A stretch of DNA of 64,000 nucleotides. Source: Deltaproteobacteria bacterium (GTDB lineage Bacteria; Desulfobacterota; GWC2-55-46). This document shows positions 53,337-62,830 of the stretch, piece after piece. Numbering within the stretch: the first letter of the stretch is position 1; every line of letters begins with the position of its first letter. Where the stretch lies: NCBI GenBank assembly GCA_016177845.1, contig JACOUO010000017.1, positions 124,001 through 188,000 of the forward strand, written 5' to 3'. The notes under the pieces are model-generated. The model worked only from the letters and a program-made list of their open reading frames with translations. It had not been told where the DNA came from and searched no databases. The translations under genes were made by a program, and so were the position numbers.

Positions 53337-55049
53337 ATGAAGAGATTTCTGAAAGCATTGCTGTCAGTGCCTGTGGTCTTATTCTCAGCTAATGCCTTTG
53401 GGGCAACGCTCAGCCCTGAGGTTGACATGGCCTTGCAAAAATTGCAGGCAAATGAAGAGCTGTCGGTAATAGTAAACCTTGCGGATAAGCCTGACCTCAC
53501 GCAGTTCAGGAATATCGAAAAACGGGCAAGAAGGCCTAAGATACTCAAAGAGCTTAAAGACAAGGCTGAGCTTACGCAAAGGCCTTTAAAGGATTTATTT
53601 GCGAAGAGAGGGGTGAGGCGTTTTGCCCCGCTTTGGATAACGAATCAGATGGCTATAACAGCCCCGGCAAACGTAGTGCGCGAGCTTGCAAAGATACCCG
53701 GGGTAAAGAGCATACAGCTTGATGCCGTAATACAGGCCCCTTCTCCGAATTACGGGACATCCGCGGGAACTGAATGGAATGTGAGCGCGCTTCAGGCCCC
53801 TGACCTGTGGGCAATGGGATTTACGGGCAGCGGCATAACTGTAGCAAATCTGGATACGGGAGTGGATTGGAATCACCCTGACCTGAGCGGAAAGTGGAGG
53901 GGCGGCACAAACAGCTGGTATGACCCGAACGGGCAGCACACTACGCCTTATGACGCAAACGGCCACGGCACTCAGGTGATGGGCATCATGGTCGGAGGGA
54001 GCTCGAGCGGAACAAACATAGGTGTGGCGCCGGATTCAAAATGGATAGCGGTAAAGATTTTCAATGACATGGGCACCGCTACATTGAGCACAGTGCATCT
54101 GGGGTTTCAATGGCTTCTTGACCCTGATGCAAACCCTCTTACTGACGACGCGCCGGATGTAGTCAATAATTCGTGGAGCCTTGGAAATATTAACACCTGC
54201 TTCAATGAATTTCAAAACGATACACAGGTGCTTAAGGATGCAGGGATAAGTATAGTCTTCTCAGCGGGTAATGACGGGCCTGCGCCCAATACAAGCATGA
54301 GCCCTTCGAATTATTCTACAACTGTTTCCGCCGGAGCGTTGGATAGCGCATTGAACATAGCTGATTTCAGCAGTATCGGGCCTTCAGCATGCAACGGCGG
54401 AATCTATCCTACATTTACCGCCCCTGGAGTGAATATAAAAACAGCAGACCTTTCGTACGGAGGAATTATCCCTTACCCGTATGTTTATGTATCCGGCACA
54501 TCGTTTTCAGCGGCCCACATAAGCGGGGCAATGGCGCTTCTTTCAAGCGCTCTGCCTAGCGCAACACCTGCGCAGCTTGAAGGGGCCCTTAAGTCAACAG
54601 CAACTGACCTTGGCGCGATAGGGCCTGATAATACCTACGGCTACGGGCTAATGCGTCTTGCGGACGCGTATAGGAGTATGGTCGGTTCAGTTGCAATTGA
54701 TAACGATAACGATGGCTACGCCGCTGATTCAGACTGTAATGATAATGATCCTCAAATACATCCGAATGCCCCTGAGGTCAAGTTCGACAATATCGACCAG
54801 GACTGCAACGGATACGATCTTACTATCAGGATAACAAGGGCGACTTACAGTGCAGCTTACAAGACATTAAGAGTTGAAGCGACAAGCTCGCTTAGAGGCA
54901 ACGCAAACCTTGAAGTTGTAAATTACGGCCCAATGACATGGAATGCCAAGCTGAATAAATGGATTGCCTCTGTCCGTAAAGTCATGTCTAAACCCGCGAC
55001 TGTGAATGTTTCGGGGGTTGAAGGTATTGAGACGGCTGCAGTGAAATAA
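53337..55049 (+). CDS. Secreted subtilase (S8) with MopE-like metal-binding segment
   Basis: 570 residues, signal peptide ending near NAFGA. The propeptide region (~25-135) precedes the catalytic domain (~140-460). Its triad is D173 (NLDTGVDWNHPD), H210 (GHGTQVMG) and S389 (SGTSFSAAHISG), with an oxyanion Asn in SAGNDGPAP. After ~465 an Asp-rich DNDNDGYAADSDCNDNDP...DNIDQDCNG motif resembles the putative metal-binding repeat of MopE-type proteins. A short beta domain follows. It could mature the neighbouring secreted proteins or feed on extracellular protein. It ends 22 nt before gspE. Confidence 0.93.
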   Translation: MKRFLKALLSVPVVLFSANAFGATLSPEVDMALQKLQANEELSVIVNLADKPDLTQFRNIEKRARRPKILKELKDKAELTQRPLKDLFAKRGVRRFAPLWITNQMAITAPANVVRELAKIPGVKSIQLDAVIQAPSPNYGTSAGTEWNVSALQAPDLWAMGFTGSGITVANLDTGVDWNHPDLSGKWRGGTNSWYDPNGQHTTPYDANGHGTQVMGIMVGGSSSGTNIGVAPDSKWIAVKIFNDMGTATLSTVHLGFQWLLDPDANPLTDDAPDVVNNSWSLGNINTCFNEFQNDTQVLKDAGISIVFSAGNDGPAPNTSMSPSNYSTTVSAGALDSALNIADFSSIGPSACNGGIYPTFTAPGVNIKTADLSYGGIIPYPYVYVSGTSFSAAHISGAMALLSSALPSATPAQLEGALKSTATDLGAIGPDNTYGYGLMRLADAYRSMVGSVAIDNDNDGYAADSDCNDNDPQIHPNAPEVKFDNIDQDCNGYDLTIRITRATYSAAYKTLRVEATSSLRGNANLEVVNYGPMTWNAKLNKWIASVRKVMSKPATVNVSGVEGIETAAVK

Positions 55050-55071
55050 ATCCGGTTTTCGCAGAGGGAAG

Positions 55072-56760
55072 ATGAGCGCAGAGCTGATAGGAGAGATGTT
55101 TATCTCGAAGGGCATATTAAATGCTGATGAGCTTTTGCTCGGCCTTGAAGAGCAAAAAAAAGCAGGAGAGAGACTTGGCGCGACGCTCGTGCGTCTTGGT
55201 TATATTTCAAAGAAAGAGCTTTATGACGCTCTAAGCCTGCAGTTCGGAATTCCTCTCTTGACTGATTCACAAGCTCTTGCCCCCCCTCTGCTCCAAAGGA
55301 ACCCATCTCCAAAATTTCTGAAATATTACAAGACAGTGCCTGTTGAAAGGGACGGAGAGGCATTGAAAGTAGCTGTCTCTGATCCTCTTGACCCTTATCC
55401 GCTTGCGGCAATAAGCTTTTACACAGGTTTAAAAGCAGAGCCTGTTCTTGCGGAAGAAGAGCGCATACTTGAGCTGATAGACGCCTTTTACGGAAGCGGC
55501 CCCGTGACAATGGAGAAGATAATCCAGGGCATGGGGGATAAGGACTCTGAAAGAGCGATATCCGATACTGATGATGTAGAGCAGCTCAAGGACATGGCGC
55601 AGGAAGCCCCTGTGATAAACCTCGTCAATATCCTTATTACAAAGGCGGTTGAGAAGAGGGCAAGCGATATACATATAGAGCCGTTTGAGGATATGCTCCA
55701 CATCCGCTACAGGATTGACGGGATTTTGTCTCTTGTTGAATCCCTTCCCAAAAGGCTGCACCCTGCTGTTGCATCAAGGGTCAAGATAATGTCCAAGCTC
55801 AATATAGCCGAGCGGAGGCTTCCGCAGGACGGCAGGATAAAACTCAAGTCAGCTGGCAGGGACATTGACATCAGGGTCTCGACAGTGCCGACCCTTTACG
55901 GCGAGAGCATTGTGATGAGGCTCCTTGATCCAACAGGAGTAATCTCGCTTGAGGCAATAGGGTTTTCAGAGGAGAACAGAAAATCCTTTGAGACGCTCAT
56001 ACGGCAGCCGCACGGGATGATACTTGTGACAGGGCCTACCGGAAGCGGCAAATCCACTACACTCTACGCCGCGCTCTCAAAGATAAACACGGTCATTAAA
56101 AAGGTTATCACAATAGAAGACCCTGTTGAGTATAACCTTGAAGGAATAAACCAGATACAGGTTAAGCCCAAGATTGGTTTTACATTCGCAAACGGGCTGC
56201 GCTCAATTGTCAGGCAGGACCCCGATGTAATAATGGTGGGAGAGATAAGGGACGCTGAGACTGCCGACATAGCGATACACTCGGCATTGACCGGTCACCT
56301 CATCCTGTCAACGCTTCATACAAACGATGCTCCGGGCGCGGTTACAAGGCTTATTGACATGGGCATTGAAAGTTATCTCATCTCTTCAAGCCTTCTCGGT
56401 GTGCTTGCCCAGAGGCTTGTGAGAGTCATCTGTGAGAATTGCAGGATTGATATAGACGGTTACTCCCTTGCGAATATTCCGATTGAACTGAAAACAGCTG
56501 ATAAGGAGCTTAGGTTATACAAAGGCGCGGGGTGCCCTGAGTGCGACAATACAGGTTATAAAGGCAGAACGGTAATTACAGAGTTCATGTCTGTAACTGA
56601 TGAGATAAGGGAGCTTATAGTCGAGAAGAAAGGTTCAAACGCTATCCGTTCAAAAGCGGTTGAACAGGGCATGGTAACGCTTCGCGATGACGGCTGGGCA
56701 AAGGTATTAAAAGGCATAACAACGGCAGATGAGGTGGCAAGGGTTACCCTTGAGCAGTAG
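55072..56760 (+). CDS. gspE: T2SS assembly ATPase GspE
   Basis: 562 residues. The N-terminal GspE/MshEN domain (~1-150) is followed by the RecA-like motor with Walker A GPTGSGKST and Asp/His boxes (IRQDPDVIMVGEIRDAETAD, LSTLHTNDA). The zinc-binding CM domain has CENCR and CPECDNTGYKGR. It powers pseudopilus assembly from the cytoplasm by binding GspL. It starts 22 nt after the subtilase gene, so protease and secretion genes are probably co-transcribed. Confidence 0.96.
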   Translation: MSAELIGEMFISKGILNADELLLGLEEQKKAGERLGATLVRLGYISKKELYDALSLQFGIPLLTDSQALAPPLLQRNPSPKFLKYYKTVPVERDGEALKVAVSDPLDPYPLAAISFYTGLKAEPVLAEEERILELIDAFYGSGPVTMEKIIQGMGDKDSERAISDTDDVEQLKDMAQEAPVINLVNILITKAVEKRASDIHIEPFEDMLHIRYRIDGILSLVESLPKRLHPAVASRVKIMSKLNIAERRLPQDGRIKLKSAGRDIDIRVSTVPTLYGESIVMRLLDPTGVISLEAIGFSEENRKSFETLIRQPHGMILVTGPTGSGKSTTLYAALSKINTVIKKVITIEDPVEYNLEGINQIQVKPKIGFTFANGLRSIVRQDPDVIMVGEIRDAETADIAIHSALTGHLILSTLHTNDAPGAVTRLIDMGIESYLISSSLLGVLAQRLVRVICENCRIDIDGYSLANIPIELKTADKELRLYKGAGCPECDNTGYKGRTVITEFMSVTDEIRELIVEKKGSNAIRSKAVEQGMVTLRDDGWAKVLKGITTADEVARVTLEQ

Positions 56761-56776
56761 GCTTATTTAAGAGGGG

Positions 56777-57997
56777 ATGATGGCTCTATTCACCTACAAC
56801 GCGACAGATTCAACAGGCAGGCTCATCAAGGGCTCGCTTGAAGCGGCGGATGAAAAGGCGCTTGTCTGCGCGCTTCAGGGCATGGGCTATCTGCCTATCA
56901 ATATAGGCAAGGCTGCAAAGGGCGAAAGAGTAAATCTATTTTCATTTAATGGATTAACAAAAGGTATCTCAGGCAGTGATGTGACAAACTTTACCCATGA
57001 GCTTTCAAGCATGCTGGAAGCAGGTCTGCCGCTTGACAGGTCCATCTCGATTCTGTCGGAGCTTGAGAGAAATGAACGATTCAAAAAAATCCTTGATGAG
57101 ATTTGCAAGGGGCTGAGGGGCGGCAGCACTTTTGCCGAGTGCCTTGAGAAATACCCGCAGGTCTTCTCCGAGATATATGTAAGCACGATCAAGGCGGGCG
57201 AAGCAGGAGGCGCGCTTGAGGCCGTGCTGGCAAGACTTAAAAAATTCATGGAGGACACACAGAAATTAAAGGACGACATTAAATCAGCCCTGCTCTATCC
57301 GCTTCTCCTGACTATCGTAGGAGGCAGCGCTGTTTTGATGATGCTCCTGTTCGTAATACCAAGATTCTCAGTCATCTTCTCGGACACCGGCGGTATCATG
57401 CCGCTTCCGACAAGAATGCTGCTTTTTATAAGTAACGCGGTAGCAGGATATTGGTGGGTTGGGCTTGGGCTTGCAGCCGCGCTCATCTATTTTCTAAAGC
57501 TGAGAATGGGGACAGAGGAAGGAAGGGTCTGGATAGACAGGTCGCTTTTAAGAGTACCGCTTATCGGCATTATTTTAAGGAAGGCGAGCGTAACAAGATT
57601 TTCGCGGACGCTTGGCACGCTACTTCAAGGCGGGCTGCCCATAATAGAAGCGCTTGCTATTGCTATAAAGACAATGGGCAATCTCTCAATAGCCCGTCAA
57701 ATAGAACCTGTCATAGAGGGGGTAAGAAAAGGAAAGGGCATGGCCTTGCCCTTAAAAGAGACTGATGCCTTTCCGCCGCTTGCCGTGCACATGCTCACCG
57801 TGGGCGAAGAGACAGGCAAGCTCGATGAAATGCTCATCAAGCTTGCTGATAATTATGACAGGGACATCAGCACTGCGATAAAGAGGCTTCTTGCCCTGCT
57901 TGAGCCGGGCATTATTCTTGTGATGGCTGTCGTTGTCGGCTTTATAGTTATCTCTCTTCTGCTTGCCATATTCAGCCTTAATGACATGCCTTTATAG
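56777..57997 (+). CDS. gspF: T2SS inner-membrane platform protein GspF
   Basis: 406 residues with two GspF repeats, each ending in membrane helices (~168-200, ~217-240 and ~375-400). Typical blocks are FTHELSSMLEAGLPLDRSI, FSRTLGTLLQGGLPI and LTVGEETGKLDEML. It links GspE to the pseudopilus. ATG codons at 56777 and 56780 are both possible, and GAGGGG stands before the first. Length fits. Confidence 0.96.
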   Translation: MMALFTYNATDSTGRLIKGSLEAADEKALVCALQGMGYLPINIGKAAKGERVNLFSFNGLTKGISGSDVTNFTHELSSMLEAGLPLDRSISILSELERNERFKKILDEICKGLRGGSTFAECLEKYPQVFSEIYVSTIKAGEAGGALEAVLARLKKFMEDTQKLKDDIKSALLYPLLLTIVGGSAVLMMLLFVIPRFSVIFSDTGGIMPLPTRMLLFISNAVAGYWWVGLGLAAALIYFLKLRMGTEEGRVWIDRSLLRVPLIGIILRKASVTRFSRTLGTLLQGGLPIIEALAIAIKTMGNLSIARQIEPVIEGVRKGKGMALPLKETDAFPPLAVHMLTVGEETGKLDEMLIKLADNYDRDISTAIKRLLALLEPGIILVMAVVVGFIVISLLLAIFSLNDMPL

Positions 57998-58005
57998 GAG
58001 AGTGT

Positions 58006-58461
58006 ATGCAATCAAGAGAAACGGACAAAAAGGCGTTGTATGCGGATGAATCGGGTTTTACTCTCGTGGAACTTATAGTTGTTGTGATTATAATCGGGCT
58101 TCTGGCAGCGCTTGTTGTGCCGAAATTGATGGGCAAGGTCGATCAGTCAAAGGTAAAGGCCGCACAGGCGCAGATCGAGCTTTTTGGCGCGGCTTTAGAC
58201 CAGTTCCGCCTTGATACGGGCAGGTATCCTACGACTTCAGAAGGGCTTGAGTCGTTAAGGAATGCCTCAGGCATTGAGAACTGGAGCGGACCATACCTTA
58301 AAAAAGAAATCCCCAACGACCCGTGGAATCATCAGTTCATCTATAAATCACCTGGGGAGCGTGATGATTATGAGATTATTTCATACGGCTCTGACGGCTC
58401 AGCAGGAGGCGACGGAGATAAACAGGATATCGTAAGCTGGAAGGGGCTGAATGAGAAGTAG
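58006..58461 (+). CDS. gspG: T2SS major pseudopilin GspG
   Basis: 151 residues. Prepilin leader MQSRETDKKALYADESG is cut before FTLVELIVVVIIIGLLAALV, with the conserved Glu at +5. The C-terminal globular domain has RLDTGRYPTTSEGLESL and WGPY-like WSGPYLKKEIPNDPW, and a Ca-site-type Asp/Gly stretch (YGSDGSAGGDGDKQD). It forms the body of the pseudopilus. The gene overlaps gspH by 11 bp. Confidence 0.96.
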   Translation: MQSRETDKKALYADESGFTLVELIVVVIIIGLLAALVVPKLMGKVDQSKVKAAQAQIELFGAALDQFRLDTGRYPTTSEGLESLRNASGIENWSGPYLKKEIPNDPWNHQFIYKSPGERDDYEIISYGSDGSAGGDGDKQDIVSWKGLNEK

Positions 58462-58891
58462 AGGGCATAGACGCTATCAGCAAGGCTTCACATTGCTTGA
58501 AGTCCTGCTTGTGATATCCATATTTTCAATTGCCGCGGCCATAGCCGCACCTTCGATATCTGCGGGGCTCGGGAAGGTTGAACTAAAGTCAGCGGCAAAA
58601 AAAATTGCCGCTTCGCTTAATTCGGCAAGGAATGAGGCAATAAGGAAAAGACAGAATTACTACGCGCAGGCGCAGGAAGGAAAAGTGCTGATTTCTTCTG
58701 AAGACATGAAATTCAAAAAAGAGATTACCTCTCCGTCTGAAAGCAGGCTCACTGCATCCGACGGCGTCATAGCATTCTTTCCAAGCGGGTCGTCAAGCGG
58801 GGGAATAATTGAGATATCAAACGAAGGCAGCAAAACAGCTTATGCCATCAAAGTTGAGAACAGCGGCATTATCAAGGTGAATGCCTTATGA
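58451..58891 (+). CDS. gspH: T2SS minor pseudopilin GspH
   Basis: 146 residues. The prepilin signature QGFTLLEVLLVISIFSIAAA is followed by a short beta-rich domain (SAAKKIAASLNSARNEAIRK, typical of GspH). It begins inside the end of gspG and overlaps gspI by 4 bp. Assignment among minor pseudopilins rests on the arm sequence and gene order. Confidence 0.88.
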   Translation: MRSRGHRRYQQGFTLLEVLLVISIFSIAAAIAAPSISAGLGKVELKSAAKKIAASLNSARNEAIRKRQNYYAQAQEGKVLISSEDMKFKKEITSPSESRLTASDGVIAFFPSGSSSGGIIEISNEGSKTAYAIKVENSGIIKVNAL

Positions 58892-59277
58892 GAAATGTGG
58901 GCAGGCCTTTTTTTGATATGACCGGATTTACCCTGCTTGAGGTAATGGCCGCTCTCGCAATACTCGGCGGTGCCATACTGATAATTCTGCAGCTATTCTC
59001 AGGGGGGTTGAACCTTGCAAGAAAAGCGGATGAACAGACCGGCATAGTGCTTTTCGCGAAGGAAAAGATGAATGAACTGCTCCTTGATAATGAACTCAGG
59101 GAAGGTGAGATAAAAGGCGCGTTTGAAGGCAGCTATAAATGGGTCGCCTTTATAAGCCCTGTTAAAACCGATATTGAAGATCCGATGATCCGTAGCTTTA
59201 AAATAGAATTGGATGTTGATGACGGGATTGCAAAGAGTTCGTACAGGCTTTCAACCCTGAAAACAGTTTTAAATTAA
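58888..59277 (+). CDS. gspI: T2SS minor pseudopilin GspI
   Basis: 129 residues with prepilin motif TGFTLLEVMAALAILGGAIL. The helix continues to NLARKADEQ, followed by a small domain (AKEKMNELLLDNEL, a GspI-like segment). It starts in the overlap with gspH. GspI forms the pseudopilus tip with GspJ and GspK. Confidence 0.88.
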   Translation: MRNVGRPFFDMTGFTLLEVMAALAILGGAILIILQLFSGGLNLARKADEQTGIVLFAKEKMNELLLDNELREGEIKGAFEGSYKWVAFISPVKTDIEDPMIRSFKIELDVDDGIAKSSYRLSTLKTVLN

Positions 59278-59287
59278 GGCTTCTTAA

Positions 59288-59917
59288 ATGGTTAAGAATC
59301 TATCCATGGTTTTGGATGATAAGAGGGGTTTTACCTTACTTGAAACTGTTTTGACGCTTTTTATACTCGTGACCCTTACAGGCCTTGTTCTTTCAAGTTT
59401 AAGGCTTGGCATAAGGGCATGGGAGCGTGGAGAAAAGTTTATCGAGGAAAGCTCTGTTAAAAGGACTATTGCGTCAAGGCTTTCAGCAGAGGTCGGCTCA
59501 ATATACCTTTACCCTGTTAATGATGATGGCGGGAGTAAATATCTTTTCAGAGGCGCAGAGGATAATCTCGGCTTTGTTACATTTTCAAATAACGGGATAA
59601 GGCCCCCGTGGGGCGGCTTGACATCGGTCTATTACTTTGTGGATAAAGACGGCCTCTCCGCAAGGCTTAAGTCATTGCCGGATTCAGACGCGGAAATCTC
59701 AGAAGGCGGGCATCTGGTCTCGCTCTCAGGTGAAGTGAGCAATATCAGCTTTGAGTACCTCGGCCAATCAGGATGGGAAAGAAACTGGGACGCAGATGAA
59801 AAGAGGAGCCTGCCGTTTGCAGTAAGAACAAAGGTTTTTTTCAGGAGCGGAAAGACGTTCTTATTGACCATGCCCGTATATACGGCAGTTGCACAGGAAA
59901 ATGTAAGCCAACCTTAA
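59288..59917 (+). CDS. gspJ: T2SS minor pseudopilin GspJ
   Basis: 209 residues. The leader ends KRG and is followed by FTLLETVLTLFILVTLTGLV with Glu at +5. The beta-rich body has LFRGAEDNLGFVTFSNN and PFAVRTKVFFRSGKTFLL, characteristic of GspJ. It is part of the tip complex. One base separates it from gspK. Confidence 0.9.
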   Translation: MVKNLSMVLDDKRGFTLLETVLTLFILVTLTGLVLSSLRLGIRAWERGEKFIEESSVKRTIASRLSAEVGSIYLYPVNDDGGSKYLFRGAEDNLGFVTFSNNGIRPPWGGLTSVYYFVDKDGLSARLKSLPDSDAEISEGGHLVSLSGEVSNISFEYLGQSGWERNWDADEKRSLPFAVRTKVFFRSGKTFLLTMPVYTAVAQENVSQP

Positions 59918-59918
59918 C

Positions 59919-60884
59919 ATGAAAAAACTTTTATTTGGTAAGGCGTCTAATAGGGGTATCTCATTAATCTTAGTCCTGTGGGTGCTTATGCTATTGTCCG
60001 TTATCGCGGCTGAATTTTCGCTTACAATGCGCGCTGAGGGCGGCTCTGTCAGGAATTTCAGGGACGAGGCTGCGGCGTACTATCTCGCAAAGGCCGGAAT
60101 AGAGATGGGGATAGCAGAAATAGCCGCTGATTACAATATCGTAAGCCGGAATGAGGATGGCATTGTAGCATTCATGAAAAGCGAGGGCGGGGTATTCAAA
60201 CCATTGGAATCTCAGAGGTCATTCGGCCTCGGAGGCGGAAGGGTTGAGTATACGATTAATGATGAATCAGGCAAGCTCAATCTCAACATTGCCGCAAGGC
60301 AGGAGATTGAGGAACTGCTGAGAATTGCAGGGATTGAAAAGGTGGAGAGGGACACCATTGCGGATTCAGTTCTTGATTGGAGGGATGAGAATCATGAGTT
60401 CCATTTAAACGGGGCAGAAGACGATTACTACCGCTCGCTCCCAAAACCATACGAAGCCAAAGACGGGCTCTTTGACAGCATTGAAGAGCTGCTTATGGTC
60501 AGGGGCATGAGCCCCCTTATTTTTTTCGGAAACAAAATACCGCCTGAGTTCGGGTTGCAAAAAGTAGAAGATGAGCACAAGGGTATCGCGCGCTTTGTAA
60601 CAGTAAAGGGCGACGGCAAAATAAATATAAATACCGCAGAAGAAGAGGTGCTCGAGGCAGCGCTTGGCAGGGCAAAGGCTCAGGAAGTGCTGCTCAGGAG
60701 AAATACGGAAGGCTATTTTGAAAAGCCTGCTTATGGCGGAGTGCCGTCCTCAAATATATTTTCTATTACATCCGTTGGCGAAGTGAACGGCTTTCAGGTA
60801 AGGCTAAAGGCTATTGCCGAGCGCAAGCCCGCATTGCCCAAAGTCAGGATTACATATTGGAATGAGAACCCTCTCCTGTACTGA
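59919..60884 (+). CDS. gspK: T2SS minor pseudopilin GspK
   Basis: 321 residues. Its leader ends RG and the helix is ISLILVLWVLMLLSVIAAEF. The +5 Glu is missing, as is normal for GspK. The large tip domain contains VEYTINDESGKLNLNIA and a helix-hairpin-helix-like stretch (GDGKININTAEEEVLEA). It caps the pseudopilus and contacts substrate or the secretin. Confidence 0.92.
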   Translation: MKKLLFGKASNRGISLILVLWVLMLLSVIAAEFSLTMRAEGGSVRNFRDEAAAYYLAKAGIEMGIAEIAADYNIVSRNEDGIVAFMKSEGGVFKPLESQRSFGLGGGRVEYTINDESGKLNLNIAARQEIEELLRIAGIEKVERDTIADSVLDWRDENHEFHLNGAEDDYYRSLPKPYEAKDGLFDSIEELLMVRGMSPLIFFGNKIPPEFGLQKVEDEHKGIARFVTVKGDGKININTAEEEVLEAALGRAKAQEVLLRRNTEGYFEKPAYGGVPSSNIFSITSVGEVNGFQVRLKAIAERKPALPKVRITYWNENPLLY

Positions 60885-60899
60885 CCAAGGAAAAAAATA

Positions 60900-62270
60900 A
60901 TGGATGCTTTTGGCATTGAGATAAGGGAAGGCAGCTGGCATATAGCGCACCTTAGAAGGACTGCGCTCAAAACAGTCCTTGTGAAGTCATTTGAGCTTAG
61001 CGGTACGAATGAAGATATTTTATCAGCTTTAAAAGCGTATATCTCAGAGCACAAAATCAAATCTCCCGCTATCGGGATAGGCCTTAAAGAGGGTGATTTT
61101 ATCTCCAAATCACTTTTCATACCTGCGCCAAACGCAGCAGCGCTGGAAGGGATACTGAAATTCGAGCTTGAGAAGCATCTGCCGTTTAATGATGAGGAAG
61201 CGTCAAGCGCATTTCAGGTGCTCAAAAAAGACAAAAATATCTTCTCTGTAATAGTGCATGCGGCATGGAAGAAAACAATCGACGGTATCGTTGAGCAGTT
61301 CTCAGGCGCAGGGCTTAATCCGGATTATGTGGGCACAAGGGAGGCAGGGCTTTTAAGTACTCTGCTCGAAAATAAAAAGATCCGGGATGCAGGATTTTTA
61401 GCCATCGTCAGTTTCGGAAAAGCTGAGATAAATTTAACCGGATTTATTGGTTCGCTCCCTTTTCATTCAAGGAGCATAGAAAGGGTGAAAGAGTGTTTTG
61501 AAGAGCTTGCAAGGGAGTTGAAGGTGATGGAGTATTTTGCATCCGGAAGGCTTGAGGAAATACTGATCCTGTCAGAGGCAAATGAATTTGAGGAATTCTC
61601 AAAAAGAGCTGACTGCCTTGGCCTGCCTTTCAGACAAATCGACCTAAGCGGTTTGAACATTGAAGCACAAGCCGCTCCGTCTTACGGGCTTGCATTGTCA
61701 GCACTTGGAAAAGGAAAGATAAACATCAATCTGGCAACTGAGAGTTTTTTGAAAAGAGCTGAAAACAGGCTGTCATTTTCTAAAAAGATTGTCGCCTCGG
61801 CAGCAATACTATTTCTCTCAATCCCTTTCTCTTATATCGCTAAGGACTATTTGACCTTGAAAAAAATTGACGCGGCGATAATGGAAATAAAAGCGGAAGG
61901 CAGAAAGGTCGAAGACATAAGGCTTTCATTTCAGACAGTAAATGAGAGCCTCAAAATACTTGACGAGATAAAAGGCGAGGGCTCGACAGGCCCGCTCGAT
62001 GTGTTAAGGGAGCTTACTGAGTTAATGCCAAAGGACAGCTGGATAACCGATATCGAACTCAAAGGCTCAGTGGCAAGTCTTGACGGGGTCTCTGACAGGG
62101 CATCTTTACTCCTGCTTAAAATGGAGAGGTCAAAACTGATGAAGGACTTTGAGTTCACAGGCCCTGTTGTAAAAGGGGAACAAGGGAAAGAAAAGTTCAA
62201 GATAAAGTTCAGGGTAACAGGCGCAACAGAGGATAGAAAAAAAGCGGGGCACAATGAAGCCCTTGGTTAA
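60900..62270 (+). CDS. gspL: T2SS inner-membrane protein GspL (PilM/PilN-like)
   Basis: 456 residues. The N-terminal ~285 residues are an actin-like cytoplasmic domain (PAPNAAALEGILKFELEKHLPF) that recruits GspE. One membrane helix (~298-318) and a PilN-like periplasmic domain follow (~325-440, with LRELTELMPKDSWITDIEL). It overlaps gspM by 17 bp, so the two are translated together. Confidence 0.88.
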   Translation: MDAFGIEIREGSWHIAHLRRTALKTVLVKSFELSGTNEDILSALKAYISEHKIKSPAIGIGLKEGDFISKSLFIPAPNAAALEGILKFELEKHLPFNDEEASSAFQVLKKDKNIFSVIVHAAWKKTIDGIVEQFSGAGLNPDYVGTREAGLLSTLLENKKIRDAGFLAIVSFGKAEINLTGFIGSLPFHSRSIERVKECFEELARELKVMEYFASGRLEEILILSEANEFEEFSKRADCLGLPFRQIDLSGLNIEAQAAPSYGLALSALGKGKININLATESFLKRAENRLSFSKKIVASAAILFLSIPFSYIAKDYLTLKKIDAAIMEIKAEGRKVEDIRLSFQTVNESLKILDEIKGEGSTGPLDVLRELTELMPKDSWITDIELKGSVASLDGVSDRASLLLLKMERSKLMKDFEFTGPVVKGEQGKEKFKIKFRVTGATEDRKKAGHNEALG

Positions 62271-62820
62271 AGAGTTTTTCATATCATTAAGGCAGAGCAG
62301 GCTTTTTTACGGAGCCCTTCTTATTCCGCTGCTCGTTCTGTTGATACTTGCAAGGAGCGCCTACAGGTATCACATGGGCGCAAGGGAAGAGATAATGGTT
62401 AAGATTGAGCAGTACCAGGCTCAATATTCGATGATGGCAAAGGGTGAAGATATTCTTACCGCTAAAAAAATTGCTGAAGAAAGGTTATTGAAAATGGAGA
62501 AAGGTCTTTTGGACGCTACAAAGCCTTCGATGGCTGCGGCAATGCTTCAGGAGACATTCAAGGCCTTCTCCTCAAAAAAAGGTATTACCATAACCTCTGA
62601 GAAGGCGCTCAATTATTCTGAAAAAGGCAGATACATAAAGATACCCGTTGAGTTTCAGTTCAGGGCCGGTTTGGCCGAGCTTAAGGACCTGCTCTATGAC
62701 ATCAAGGCAGCCCCTGTGGTAATGGGAGTTAAGGAGATACGCATCAAAAGCCCAAGGCAAAATGAAGCAGGCAGGCTTGATGTGTCTCTTGTCATTGAGG
62801 GCGCGATAAATAAAAAGTAA
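62254..62820 (+). CDS. gspM: T2SS inner-membrane protein GspM (PilO-like)
   Basis: 188 residues. One N-terminal helix (~20-38), a coiled coil (~45-90) and a ferredoxin-like periplasmic domain (~95-185, with YIKIPVEFQFRAGLAELKDL) are visible. It dimerises with GspL. Divergent sequence is usual for this protein, and order and architecture support the name. Confidence 0.83.
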   Translation: MKPLVKEFFISLRQSRLFYGALLIPLLVLLILARSAYRYHMGAREEIMVKIEQYQAQYSMMAKGEDILTAKKIAEERLLKMEKGLLDATKPSMAAAMLQETFKAFSSKKGITITSEKALNYSEKGRYIKIPVEFQFRAGLAELKDLLYDIKAAPVVMGVKEIRIKSPRQNEAGRLDVSLVIEGAINKK

Positions 62821-62830
62821 GGAGCAGGCT

